Assembly (NCBI GenBank): GCA_027004315.1
Contig: JALTHV010000145.1
Span: 1-10,827, forward strand
DNA: 10,827 nucleotides
DNA from: Deltaproteobacteria bacterium
Lineage (GTDB): Bacteria > Desulfobacterota > Dissulfuribacteria > Dissulfuribacterales > UBA3076
Direction: 5' to 3'
Under the pieces are notes generated by a model. It was not told the DNA's origin, made no database searches, and saw only the letters and a program-made list of their open reading frames with translations. A program made the translations under genes and the position numbers. Shown here one piece after another: positions 1 to 6,578 of this stretch. How positions within the stretch are numbered: position 1 is the stretch's first letter; the number at the start of each line of letters is the position of its first letter.

Positions 1-53
1 AAAACTGACCCACCCCATGCACACCTGCTTCTATGCATTGGTGTAACCGGCAT
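1..53 (-). CDS. Possible 5' end of an unidentified gene running off the left edge
   Basis: An ATG at 53-51 on the minus strand is preceded by a perfect AGGAGG (63-68) at 9 nt spacing. The frame stays open for the 17 codons left in the window and begins MPVTPMHRS. That is too short to assign a family or exclude chance; the spacing and strength of the ribosome binding site are the only support. It lies 145 bp downstream of the permease on the same strand, so it could be read from the same transcript. The stretch 54-198 holds nothing else I recognise. Confidence 0.25.
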   Translation of the reverse strand, partial: MPVTPMHRSRCAWGGSV

Positions 54-198
54 AGCCAAAAACCTCCTATTCTGCATCACAAAATTCTCTTGCGCTTATA
101 TGGAATAACCAGTTTGGCTGCCCCTTGTAGCTTCTAGCCAAGCACATTGGGCCAGACAAAGAAATGGACTATACAGCTCAAATTTTCTGTAGTAATCC

Positions 199-1299
199 TT
201 AAAGCAAGAGATAGTAAGATAAAGTCAGAGTGATTATGAAATAAGGTAATGAATAAGCATGAAAAGAAAAATAGCCGTATCTTCTACTATAGAAGCGCAA
301 AGTGATCAGATTGGCAAGGGAACCGATCAGCAATCCATTTCCCCCAATGTTTACTCCATAGGCGATTATTTTGAAATTACTGGAATGATGGGTAAGCAGA
401 ATAGCTGATGGGACATTGCTGATGACCTGTGAGAATAAGGCGCCCGAAAGGAATAAGCTATGAATGTTGCTGAAATCCAGCATGGCAAGCAGATGACTCA
501 CTGCTTTAAGCCGACAGATAAGGTCTACATCAATAAAGATAACAACAAAAAGAAAAATCAGTCCCCAATCGCATCTCAAAAATATACCCTTGCGAATTAT
601 TAATATAACCAAGAGAATGATCGGCAAAAAATATGTTTCATATCCTAATTCAGTAGAGGAAATAAATACGACCAGCAATATTGCAGATATGATGAATAGC
701 CAATAATCCACAACACTGTTATAGTTGTCAGCGGCATCTATTTTCCTTGAAGGGAAACAGAGAAAGATCATGGCAAGTAAGCAAATAGACATAATAGAGA
801 CAAGCGGAGCCATTTCTTTAACAAAGGAAGGAAACGAAATGCCCCACTGGTGCCAGAGGTATATATTCTGAGGATTGCCTATTGGCGTCAGCGATGAACC
901 TGCATTTACGGCAATGGCTTCAAAGATAATAATCTTGCTGTAGTCATTTTCAACAATTTGTTGCAGGGTTAATGTTAATGGGACGACGATGAACAAGGCA
1001 ATATCATTTGTCAAGAACATGGAGAGTATGGCGGCAAGGAAAATAAGAAACAGCGCCAATAGACGTTCGTTGTCAATCTTCCGGGCAATACGGTAGGCAA
1101 GGAGGTAAAACAGGCCGCTTTCCTTGATGCCGGTGGTGATTAAAAGTAGCCCACTTAAGCTAGAAATCGTTTTCCAATCCACCATTGCCGGAAATAGGCG
1201 GAGGGGTTGATGAAGGGCATAAGCCAGCCCCAATGCCGTTGCCAGCAGCACAACCGTTAAAAGGTTTCTTTTTAGGACAGACCGGATGTTATTGACCAT
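199..1299 (-). CDS. ArsB/NhaD-like (ion transporter superfamily) inner-membrane permease
   Basis: This 366-residue protein is almost entirely hydrophobic, with about ten membrane segments. Both inverted halves of the ArsB/NhaD/SLC13 fold are visible. In the first half the motif FLTNDIALF lies at about residues 95-103 and NAGSSLTPIGNPQN at 132-145. In the second half QVISNVPSAILL lies at 291-302 and GVNIGGNGLLIGSLANLI at 315-332. These re-entrant hairpin motifs bind substrate and coupling ion in the family, so transport of an anion or a proton/sodium-coupled solute is expected; the substrate cannot be read from the sequence. At 366 residues it is somewhat shorter than typical ArsB (about 400-430), but both halves are present, so it is probably intact. 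The ATG at 1299 has a weak AGGA about 11 nt upstream. It is divergent from hpt and shows no operon link to it. No arsenic regulator or reductase gene is nearby, so an arsenite role is not supported. Confidence 0.8.
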   Translation of the reverse strand: MVNNIRSVLKRNLLTVVLLATALGLAYALHQPLRLFPAMVDWKTISSLSGLLLITTGIKESGLFYLLAYRIARKIDNERLLALFLIFLAAILSMFLTNDIALFIVVPLTLTLQQIVENDYSKIIIFEAIAVNAGSSLTPIGNPQNIYLWHQWGISFPSFVKEMAPLVSIMSICLLAMIFLCFPSRKIDAADNYNSVVDYWLFIISAILLVVFISSTELGYETYFLPIILLVILIIRKGIFLRCDWGLIFLFVVIFIDVDLICRLKAVSHLLAMLDFSNIHSLFLSGALFSQVISNVPSAILLTHHSSNFKIIAYGVNIGGNGLLIGSLANLITLRFYSRRYGYFSFHAYSLPYFIITLTLSYYLLL

Positions 1300-1459
1300 A
1301 GCAAGTCATTTCCTGATTTGCCGGATAATCAGAGACAATGTGAATGCCGTCGTAGTAGACTCTCAGTAAACTGAAATGTAGAAATACCACAGAATCCCCT
1401 TGATACAGCACTCCTGTATTTACGTCAATTTCTCCAGTAGGTGCCTGCACTGTCCAGAC

Positions 1460-1493
1460 GTAACCGTTCACACCCCCTCCTGTTGCAACCGTC
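1460..1493 (+). repeat. GTAAnCGTTCAC-family repeat, copy A
   Basis: The copy starts GTAACCGTTCACACCCCC and ends CTGTTGCAACCGTC. It closely matches copy D (6545-6578) in the opposite orientation. The 8 bp sequence GTCCAGAC occurs immediately before it (1452-1459) and again at 1491-1498. If this is a target-site duplication, the inserted unit is 1460-1490. Confidence 0.6.
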
Positions 1494-1572
1494 CAGACCC
1501 TTCCAGGTTAAGCTGGTTTATGACATCTTCCTTGATGATTATTGTTCCCTGTCTCTTTCTGTTGATTTACTT

Positions 1573-1616
1573 CAATAAGTTGTGGTAATACAACACACTC
1601 TCTCTCCCTGAGAGAG
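1573..1616 (+). repeat. Dispersed repeat flanking hpt, upstream copy, with a short palindrome
   Basis: The 22 bp from 1573 to 1594 (core TTGTGGTAATACAAC) match 2299-2320 downstream of hpt at 19 of 22 positions, in the same orientation. In both places the block is followed by a CT-rich palindrome; here it is a perfect 7 bp stem, CTCTCTC (1600-1606) with GAGAGAG (1610-1616). No T-run follows, so a Rho-independent terminator is unlikely. Confidence 0.55.
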
Positions 1617-1643
1617 GAGGTAGGATGAGGATGATAAGTCATT

Positions 1644-1672
1644 TTGACCTGAGATAGACATAGAGATGTAAT
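1644..1672 (+). promoter_or_regulatory. Candidate sigma-70-type promoter for hpt
   Basis: TTGACC (1644-1649) and TGTAAT (1667-1672) are separated by exactly 17 bp. Transcription would start near 1679, which leaves a leader of only about 11 nt and puts the Shine-Dalgarno sequence at the very 5' end. That makes the call uncertain despite the good box match. Confidence 0.35.
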
Positions 1673-1689
1673 CTGAAAGGAGATTAATT

Positions 1690-2253
1690 TTGCATAGAAA
1701 TGATCAACTTAAGGAGATCTTGTCACCTGAGACCATTCAGGACAGGGTAAAGGAGTTAGGAGAAGAAATTTCAAGAGACTATATGGGGCGCTCTCTGGTA
1801 CTCATCGCTATCCTTAAAGGCGCCTTCATTTTTACTGCAGACCTCTCCAGGCATATCAAAAATCCCCTGCAGATCGATTTTGTACGCCTGGCCAGTTACG
1901 GTTCTCAGACAGAGTCATTAGGCGAAGTAAGTGTTACCAAAGACATAGAACTCGACATTAAGGACAAGGATGTCCTAGTTGTCGAGGACTTAGTAGATAC
2001 TGGTTATACCCTCAAGTATCTGAAACAACTCCTCAAACTCCACAGTCCTGCCTCAGTTCGAATCTGTTGTCTGATTGACAAAAAGGAACGGAGGCAGGTC
2101 CCTATAGATGTGGATTACATTGGCTTTGATATCCCACGTGGATTCCTTGTAGGCTATGGCCTCGATTTTGATGAGCAGTACCGTAATCTGCCTGGGATAT
2201 ATCATCTCAATCCAGGATATGAACCAGAAGGATTTATTCCGTCTGACAGGTAG
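1690..2253 (+). CDS. hpt: Hypoxanthine phosphoribosyltransferase
   Basis: This 187-residue cytoplasmic enzyme of purine salvage transfers phosphoribose from PRPP to hypoxanthine (often also guanine), giving IMP or GMP. The PRPP-binding signature VLVVEDLVDTGYT spans residues 95-107: E99 and D100 hold the ribose hydroxyls and D103 is the likely catalytic base. The pyrophosphate loop LKG is at 42-44, the flexible-loop serine-tyrosine segment ASYGSQTESLG at 68-78, and the metal- and purine-binding stretch VGYGLDFDEQYRNLP at 154-168. The length fits bacterial Hpt (about 175-185 residues). The start is a TTG at 1690 with GGAGA (1679-1683) 6 nt upstream. The first in-frame ATG is residue 32, inside the conserved N-terminal region, so the TTG is preferred. 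The gene stands alone between two related repeats and shows no functional link to its neighbours. Confidence 0.95.
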   Translation: MHRNDQLKEILSPETIQDRVKELGEEISRDYMGRSLVLIAILKGAFIFTADLSRHIKNPLQIDFVRLASYGSQTESLGEVSVTKDIELDIKDKDVLVVEDLVDTGYTLKYLKQLLKLHSPASVRICCLIDKKERRQVPIDVDYIGFDIPRGFLVGYGLDFDEQYRNLPGIYHLNPGYEPEGFIPSDR

Positions 2254-2298
2254 TTTGTCAGTCCACAGATTTCGCGGATTGCACGGATTGTAGATTGT

Positions 2299-2371
2299 CA
2301 ATAAATTGTGGCAATACAGCGTTCCCCTTTACCCGGACCCTCTCCCGGGGGGAGAGCAGGGTGAAGGGGAA
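2299..2371 (+). repeat. Dispersed repeat flanking hpt, downstream copy, with a 50 bp palindrome
   Basis: The 2299-2320 block matches 1573-1594 upstream of hpt. It is followed by a long imperfect palindrome. The outer arms TTCCCCTTTACCC (2322-2334) and GGGTGAAGGGGAA (2359-2371) pair, and inner arms CTCTCCC (2340-2346) and GGGAGAG (2350-2356) form the tip. The composition resembles the CCCTCTCCC/GGGAGAGGG repetitive palindromes scattered in many proteobacterial genomes. It could act as a weak terminator or mRNA stabiliser after hpt, but there is no T-run. Confidence 0.6.
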
Positions 2372-2419
2372 ATGAGCCCCAAGATATTGAGAAGTTACAG
2401 ATCTCCCTACAAAAAGGCG

Positions 2420-2447
2420 TTGACATTTTTCCAACTGATAGTACCTT
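2420..2447 (+). promoter_or_regulatory. Candidate promoter for the DUF3450-TtpC-ExbB-ExbD-TonB operon
   Basis: A consensus -35 box TTGACA (2420-2425) is followed after 16 bp by TACCTT (2442-2447), a weak -10 box. It lies about 135 bp before the first operon start, and the leader would contain both GTAAnCGTTCAC repeats. No Fur box or other operator was recognised. Confidence 0.3.
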
Positions 2448-2488
2448 TTTTAGATTCGTAATATCACGGTAGATCAGGTAGGAAGAGA

Positions 2489-2556
2489 GTAAGCGTTCAC
2501 AGGGCACGAAAAGATGGTAACCGTTCACATTCCCCGGGACGTGAAAAGATGATTAC
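2489..2556 (+). repeat. Two adjacent GTAAnCGTTCAC-family repeats, copies B and C
   Basis: Copy B (2489-2516) begins GTAAGCGTTCAC. Copy C (2517-2556) follows directly and begins GTAACCGTTCACATTCCCC. Both contain GAAAAGATG near their 3' end. Copy C can fold back on itself: TTCAC (2524-2528) pairs with GTGAA (2540-2544), and GTAA at its start pairs with TTAC at its end. The pair ends 12 bp before the ribosome binding site of the DUF3450 gene. Confidence 0.55.
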
Positions 2557-2581
2557 ATTTCTTGATCTGGAGGAATAGAGA

Positions 2582-3355
2582 TTGAAATCTTTTGCACCCC
2601 TCATCCTTTGCGTTGTCTGTCTCTTCTGGTCTCTGGGGGCCTGTATGGCAACAGATAGAGATTTTCCTGCACAGGTCAAAAGGCCTGTACGTGAATCGAT
2701 ATCCATAAGGCAGCAGACCCAGAAGGAAGAGGATAAATGGACTGAAGAACAGGCAAGGCTCAAGGCAGAATACGAAAAACTGGAAGAGAAAAATAGGCAG
2801 CTTGCTGCCCAAAACAACAAGCTAAAAAGAGATATATCTGCCTGCCAGTCTTCGATAGAGTCCATTAAACAGCAGACCGTGGAGATAGGGCGCATCACGA
2901 AAGAACTTAATCCATTCCTTGAACAGACCTATGATCGCCTCGCATCTTTTTTCAAGGACGATGTCCCCTTTCTCAGAGATGAACGGAGTCACCGTATCGC
3001 CACCCTTCGCCGGGTATTGAATGACTCCAATATCTCTATCGGCGAAAAGTACAGGAAGACAATGGAGGTACTGTCTGTAGAAGCAGAATATGGCAATACT
3101 GTTGAGGTCTACCAGAAAAAGATATCCATTGACAACAGACCCATCATTGTCAATGTCTTTAGGCTTGGGAGGATCTCCCTGTTTTTCCAGACACCGGACA
3201 GGAAGACTAGCGGATATTTTGACACGGCTGCATCTGCATGGAAGATACTGCCCGATAAGTACAACCGGGCAATTACTGCTGCAATAGAGATAGGCCTGAA
3301 GAGACGTCCTGTTGAGCTGCTGGATCTGCCGCTTGGAAGGTTGGCCGTACAATGA
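2582..3355 (+). CDS. DUF3450-family periplasmic coiled-coil protein of a TonB2/TtpC-type system
   Basis: This 257-residue exported protein begins with a hydrophobic signal peptide (residues 1-20). The signal ends in LGAC with cysteine at 21, which fits a lipobox; ordinary signal peptidase I cleavage after A23 is the alternative. A charged heptad-like region at about 38-100 should form a long coiled coil. The C-terminal part, with DVPFLRDERSHRIATLR, EYGNTVEVYQ, VNVFRLGRISLFFQT and SGYFD, matches DUF3450. Members of that family are encoded beside ExbB/ExbD/TonB genes, as here, and are thought to be structural partners in energising outer-membrane transport. The TTG start at 2582 has GGAGG (2569-2573) at 8 nt spacing, and no ATG offers a complete signal peptide. 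Its stop overlaps the next start by 4 bp (ATGA), so the two are probably translationally coupled. Confidence 0.85.
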   Translation: MKSFAPLILCVVCLFWSLGACMATDRDFPAQVKRPVRESISIRQQTQKEEDKWTEEQARLKAEYEKLEEKNRQLAAQNNKLKRDISACQSSIESIKQQTVEIGRITKELNPFLEQTYDRLASFFKDDVPFLRDERSHRIATLRRVLNDSNISIGEKYRKTMEVLSVEAEYGNTVEVYQKKISIDNRPIIVNVFRLGRISLFFQTPDRKTSGYFDTAASAWKILPDKYNRAITAAIEIGLKRRPVELLDLPLGRLAVQ

Positions 3356-4791
3356 AGACAAAGGCCATCCGGGATCTCTTTGTTGTCTTTGTATTTTTGA
3401 TGGCATATTCAGGTACTCTCTATGCCAAGGACATGCGGGCAATGCAGGTAGAGGTCGAAAAGAAAGAGGCAGCACTCCTTGAAAAGGCGGCAAAGGAAAG
3501 GGAGATGGCCTTAAAAGAGGCAAGGGAGAGCAGACAGAGGATACTCTCCAGCAGAAAGGCCCTTAAGGCAGCAATATCCAGACTGGAGGACAAAAATAGA
3601 CAGATCAAGAAGGAAAATCTACAGTATGAAACACGCCTTGGGTCCCTCACCGCTCGTATGAAGAGGCTTAGGGCATCTCTTGAGAAGAAAGAGAGTGAAG
3701 TGAGTGAACTTGTGGGATTTATCCGCATAGATGCCAAGGACCTCGATGCCCTCCTGCGCCAGAGCCTGCAGAGCGCATTTATCCCAGGACGCGAGAGAGT
3801 GCTGCAGCCGATCCTGACTCAGGCTAAATTTCCTGGAATGGACGATATCCGTGCCATGGTCAACCTTCTCTTTAATGAAATCGCTCTTTCAGGGCAGGTA
3901 AGGATCGTAAAAGGACCTTTTGTGAACCGCTCAGGAGAGGAGACTACCGGGGATATCCTGGTGCTGGGCAATTTTTCAGCAGCCTATCGGATCTCCGGGG
4001 AGACCGGTTTTTTGATCTATTCGGATAAGAGCCAGCGTCTTTTTGCCCTTTCAAAACTGCCTTCATGGCACATGGCAAGGAAGATAAGGGCATATATGTC
4101 CGGGAAGTCAAGAGATGTCCCTATCGATATCTCAAAGGGAGCGGCCTTGAGGCAGTTGACCCATAGCCTCAGTCTTATGGAAGAGATCCCGCGTGGCGGG
4201 CCCATTGTATGGCCCATTATCGGTATTGCAGTGCTGGCCCTGTTGATCATCATCGAAAGAGGCCTCTATCTATTTAGGAAGGGCAGCCACATAGGAGCAT
4301 TTGCCGATACTGTATATGGATATGCAGCCAAAGAGGAATGGGAAAAATGCGCGGAGCTATGTGAACAGGAGCGGGAGAGGCCCGTCCCTAGGGTACTCCT
4401 GGCCGGGGTCAAGGGCCATGAGATGAAACGAGAAGACCTGGAAAATGTCCTGCAGGAGGCTATACTGAATGAAATTCCAGGCCTAGAGCGCTTTTTGTCG
4501 ACTCTTGGCATGCTCGCTGCCATCGCTCCCTTGCTGGGGCTTCTGGGGACTGTTACCGGCATAATCAAAACTTTCCATGTGATCACATACTATGGCACAG
4601 GAGATCCCAGGATGATGTCGGCTGGGATCTCAGAGGCCTTGGTGACCACCATGCTCGGCCTCACTGCTGCTATCCCCATAATGATTTTTCACAGCCTCTT
4701 ATCCAGGAGGGTCGAAAATATTATTGCCCAGATGGAAGAAAAGGCCGTTACCTTTGTGAATATAATATGTAAGATGAGAAAGGGGAAATGA
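3352..4791 (+). CDS. TtpC-like MotA/TolQ/ExbB proton channel family protein with periplasmic coiled-coil domain
   Basis: The 479-residue protein has a signal peptide (1-25, ending TLYA before KD). A strongly charged coiled coil at about 28-120 and a periplasmic domain at 120-280 follow. One membrane segment lies at 284-308 (start GPIVWPIIGIAVLALL), then a cytoplasmic stretch, then the ExbB-type channel helices at about 391-418 and 438-460. The channel core carries AAIAPLLGLLGTVTGII and GISEALVTTMLGL, the family signature. This architecture, about twice ExbB length with an exported N-terminal extension, is that of TtpC, which in Vibrio TonB2 systems is required together with ExbB2, ExbD2 and TonB2. 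It starts at the ATG of the ATGA overlap with the DUF3450 gene and ends in an ATGA overlap with exbB. Function in this organism is inferred from architecture and gene order. Confidence 0.9.
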   Translation: MKTKAIRDLFVVFVFLMAYSGTLYAKDMRAMQVEVEKKEAALLEKAAKEREMALKEARESRQRILSSRKALKAAISRLEDKNRQIKKENLQYETRLGSLTARMKRLRASLEKKESEVSELVGFIRIDAKDLDALLRQSLQSAFIPGRERVLQPILTQAKFPGMDDIRAMVNLLFNEIALSGQVRIVKGPFVNRSGEETTGDILVLGNFSAAYRISGETGFLIYSDKSQRLFALSKLPSWHMARKIRAYMSGKSRDVPIDISKGAALRQLTHSLSLMEEIPRGGPIVWPIIGIAVLALLIIIERGLYLFRKGSHIGAFADTVYGYAAKEEWEKCAELCEQERERPVPRVLLAGVKGHEMKREDLENVLQEAILNEIPGLERFLSTLGMLAAIAPLLGLLGTVTGIIKTFHVITYYGTGDPRMMSAGISEALVTTMLGLTAAIPIMIFHSLLSRRVENIIAQMEEKAVTFVNIICKMRKGK

Positions 4792-5399
4792 TCCAGGTCC
4801 TTAAAGGTCTCCTTTGTAGTATTGAGGACTATATCTTGGCCGGTGGGGTGGTCATGATTCCTCTTGTGGCCATATCAATCCTGATGTGGACCCTGATCAT
4901 CAACAGGATCTTTTTTTTCAGGCAGTTGTACTGGAAAAATATGAGCCAAAAGAGGGCACTGGAATACGTGAGGAGTAACAGATTTCCAGATACACGGAGA
5001 TACAGGGGCGCTAACGCCATGCTGGTGACTGACTTTCTACAGCGGCGCAGTGGGAGAAGTGAGCTGGACAGGTTCATTTTGGATGAGACAGTGATGCTTT
5101 TGGTCTCATCTCTAGACCGGTATCTGAATATCATTGCCCTCCTTGCGGCCATTGCGCCTCTGCTCGGCCTTTTGGGGACAGTGATCGGGATAATCAGCAC
5201 CTTTGATGTCATCTCCTTTTTTGGCACTGGAAACGCAAAGGCCCTGGCCGGGGGCATTTCAGAGGCCCTGATTACTACCCAGACAGGTCTCCTACTGGCA
5301 ATTCCCGGACTTTACATGAGCAATTTCCTCAATCGCCGTGCGGAAATTTTGAAACAACGCATCTCTTCGACAGGGATGTATCTGAGCCACTATATATAG
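4788..5399 (+). CDS. exbB: ExbB/TolQ-type proton channel subunit
   Basis: This 203-residue inner-membrane protein is the pentameric channel subunit that, with ExbD, uses proton flow to drive TonB. It has three membrane helices, at about 18-43, 112-137 and 156-182. The last two carry AAIAPLLGLLGTVIGIISTF and GISEALITTQTGLLLAIP, the conserved MotA/TolQ/ExbB core including the TT polar pair in helix 3. This core is nearly the same as that of the preceding TtpC-like protein, so the two channel domains are paralogous. The length is at the short end for ExbB, as is usual for ExbB2 proteins. The ATG at 4788 overlaps the upstream stop (ATGA), and the stop is 3 bp before exbD. TolQ is the alternative name, but no tolR-tolA-tolB-pal genes follow, and DUF3450 and tonB neighbours favour ExbB. 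Confidence 0.93.
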   Translation: MIQVLKGLLCSIEDYILAGGVVMIPLVAISILMWTLIINRIFFFRQLYWKNMSQKRALEYVRSNRFPDTRRYRGANAMLVTDFLQRRSGRSELDRFILDETVMLLVSSLDRYLNIIALLAAIAPLLGLLGTVIGIISTFDVISFFGTGNAKALAGGISEALITTQTGLLLAIPGLYMSNFLNRRAEILKQRISSTGMYLSHYI

Positions 5400-5402
5400 A
5401 TT

Positions 5403-5825
5403 ATGCTGAACATCACAGCGGCCAGAAAGGCACGAAAAAGAGGTATCGAGCTGAATATGACACCATTGATCGACATGGTGTTTATATTGCTTATCTTTTT
5501 TCTTGTGACTACCAACTTTGTCAGGGAGACCGGGGTAGATATCAACCGTCCTACAGCCGCCACGGCGGTCAGCAAGGAAAAGGTAAATATCCTCATCGGA
5601 ATCACCAAAGACGACCGGATCTTCATGGATAAGCGGGAGATTGACCCGCGTGCAGTAAGGGCAAACGTGGAACGTGCCTTGGCTGAGAATCCTGAGGGAT
5701 CTGTGATCATCGTTGCAGACAGGAAAAGCCGGACCGGCACAGTTATCAAGGTAATGGACGGATGTCGGCTCGCCGGTGCCAAGAATGTATCTCTGGCGGC
5801 CAGCCTGCCGTCAGAAGAAAAATGA
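5403..5825 (+). CDS. exbD: ExbD/TolR-type biopolymer transport protein
   Basis: This 140-residue protein has a short basic cytoplasmic N-terminus, one membrane helix at about 22-42 and a periplasmic domain. The helix begins MTPLIDMVFILLIFF. D24 corresponds to the single essential membrane aspartate of ExbD (Asp25 in E. coli), which is protonated during energy coupling. The periplasmic part ends with the usual VIIVADRKSRTGTVIKVMD strand-helix. The start follows the exbB stop after 3 bp, and the stop overlaps the tonB ATG (ATGA at 5822-5825). The length is typical of the family. Confidence 0.94.
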   Translation: MLNITAARKARKRGIELNMTPLIDMVFILLIFFLVTTNFVRETGVDINRPTAATAVSKEKVNILIGITKDDRIFMDKREIDPRAVRANVERALAENPEGSVIIVADRKSRTGTVIKVMDGCRLAGAKNVSLAASLPSEEK

Positions 5826-6532
5826 AACCCATTTCAGCGAGATACGGGCTCCAACTAGGAGACAGCCACTCTTGGTCTTCGTGGGCAGTTGCCTTGGTCT
5901 TCTCCCTTGTACTAAACATCGTCTTGTTTGGGTCCATGACCGGCCTGATCGACTGCAACCCAAAACGGCCTGAGTATTCTCAACCCCTTGAGAAAGTCAA
6001 TTTCATCCGGATCAAGCAGCCTGAATTCCCCATCCACAAGAGAGAGAAAAGGCCTGAGATCAGGTCCCAAAGGCCGGAAAAGGACCTGACCATGAAAGAG
6101 TCGGCCTTTAAGACCCAGCCCATGAAACAAGTAGTCAAGCTCCCGTTTGAGATCAACCCGGAACTGCCGGCCGTATCTGGCACCCTGCCGGTCCTGCCCA
6201 TAGAAAAGGTCGCCATCGGGCCATCGGGGCTGGGGCATATATATGGCATAGGGGAAATCGATCACCCCCTGACCCCCTATGTCCAGGTCCCGCCTATCTA
6301 TCCTATGGAGGCTAGGCGCAGAGGAATCGAAGGTTGGGTCAAGGTGAGATTTGTTGTCATGGAAGACGGCAGAGTCGGGGATATCGAAATTATAGACCAC
6401 CATCCAGGGAGGATCTTTGACAGGGCCGTGATCCGCTGTATATCTGCCTGGCGCTTTTCACCAGGAACAGTCGAAGGCGTACCGGTAAAGACACGCGTGG
6501 AGACAACGGTTCGATTTGAGCTTCAGAAATAA
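5822..6532 (+). CDS. tonB: TonB-family energy transducer
   Basis: The protein passes energy from the ExbB/ExbD motor to outer-membrane TonB-dependent receptors. I start it at the ATG at 5822, which gives 236 residues. This ATG overlaps the exbD stop as ATGA, like two other junctions of the operon. An upstream in-frame ATG at 5762 would overlap exbD by 64 bp and add a non-hydrophobic tail. A single membrane anchor lies at about 20-38 (start SWAVALVFSLVL). A basic, moderately proline-rich spacer spans about 46-145, and the C-terminal TonB domain 150-236. That domain has the YP motif at 160-161, GWVKVRFVVMEDGRV, and the conserved SAWRFSP near 199-204. It lacks the long Pro-Glu/Pro-Lys runs of E. 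coli TonB, as is common for TonB2 proteins. In Vibrio TonB2 loci a TPR-protein gene follows tonB; none is present here. Confidence 0.93.
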   Translation: MKPISARYGLQLGDSHSWSSWAVALVFSLVLNIVLFGSMTGLIDCNPKRPEYSQPLEKVNFIRIKQPEFPIHKREKRPEIRSQRPEKDLTMKESAFKTQPMKQVVKLPFEINPELPAVSGTLPVLPIEKVAIGPSGLGHIYGIGEIDHPLTPYVQVPPIYPMEARRRGIEGWVKVRFVVMEDGRVGDIEIIDHHPGRIFDRAVIRCISAWRFSPGTVEGVPVKTRVETTVRFELQK

Positions 6533-6544
6533 GATTGATAGACT

Positions 6545-6578
6545 TTAACGGTTGCAACAGGGGGATGTGAACGATTAC
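6545..6578 (-). repeat. GTAAnCGTTCAC-family repeat, copy D
   Basis: Read on the minus strand it begins GTAATCGTTCACATCCCCC and ends TGTTGCAACCGTTAA. It matches copy A (1460-1493) in inverted orientation. It lies 12 bp after the tonB stop and contains the in-frame TGA (6568-6570) that closes the kup reading frame on its 5' side. Confidence 0.6.

Larger units (their letters stand above)
1300..1689. other. Intergenic region between the divergent permease and hpt genes
   Basis: No convincing gene lies here. The region holds a 31-34 bp repeat of the GTAAnCGTTCAC family (1460-1493), one copy of the repeat that also occurs after hpt (1573-1616), a candidate hpt promoter (1644-1672) and the hpt ribosome binding site. 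Short open frames on both strands (1289-1471 minus, 1400-1588 plus) show no recognisable domain. Confidence 0.6.
2254..2581. other. Intergenic region between hpt and the TonB-system operon
   Basis: No gene is seen. In order, it holds a short GATT-rich stretch (2264-2290), the second hpt-flanking repeat with a 50 bp palindrome (2299-2371), a candidate operon promoter (2420-2447), two adjacent GTAAnCGTTCAC repeats (2489-2556) and the ribosome binding site GGAGG (2569-2573). Confidence 0.6.

Noticed and set aside
199..1299. Arsenite efflux pump as a specific call for the permease
   Set aside because: The fold motifs are shared by the whole ArsB/NhaD/SLC13 group, and no arsR, arsA or arsC gene is beside it.
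1289..1471. Small minus-strand open frame (60 codons) that overlaps the permease start by 11 bp
   Set aside because: Its GTG start lies inside repeat copy A, no ribosome binding site or recognisable domain is seen, and much of it may be ordinary upstream sequence. It could still be a coupled small gene, but I cannot support it.
1400..1588. Plus-strand open frame of 62 codons before hpt
   Set aside because: It runs through repeat copy A, has unremarkable composition and no ribosome binding site, and lies antisense to the other small frame.
1600..1616. Hairpin CTCTCTC/GAGAGAG as an intrinsic terminator
   Set aside because: No T-run follows on either strand within useful distance, and it belongs to a dispersed repeat.
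1460..2556. CRISPR array from the recurring GTAAnCGTTCAC repeats
   Set aside because: The copies are irregularly spaced over kilobases, occur in both orientations and have no uniform spacers.
5762..5821. Longer tonB start at an upstream in-frame ATG
   Set aside because: It would overlap exbD by 64 bp and break the ATGA overlap pattern of the operon; the ATG at 5822 is better placed before the membrane anchor.
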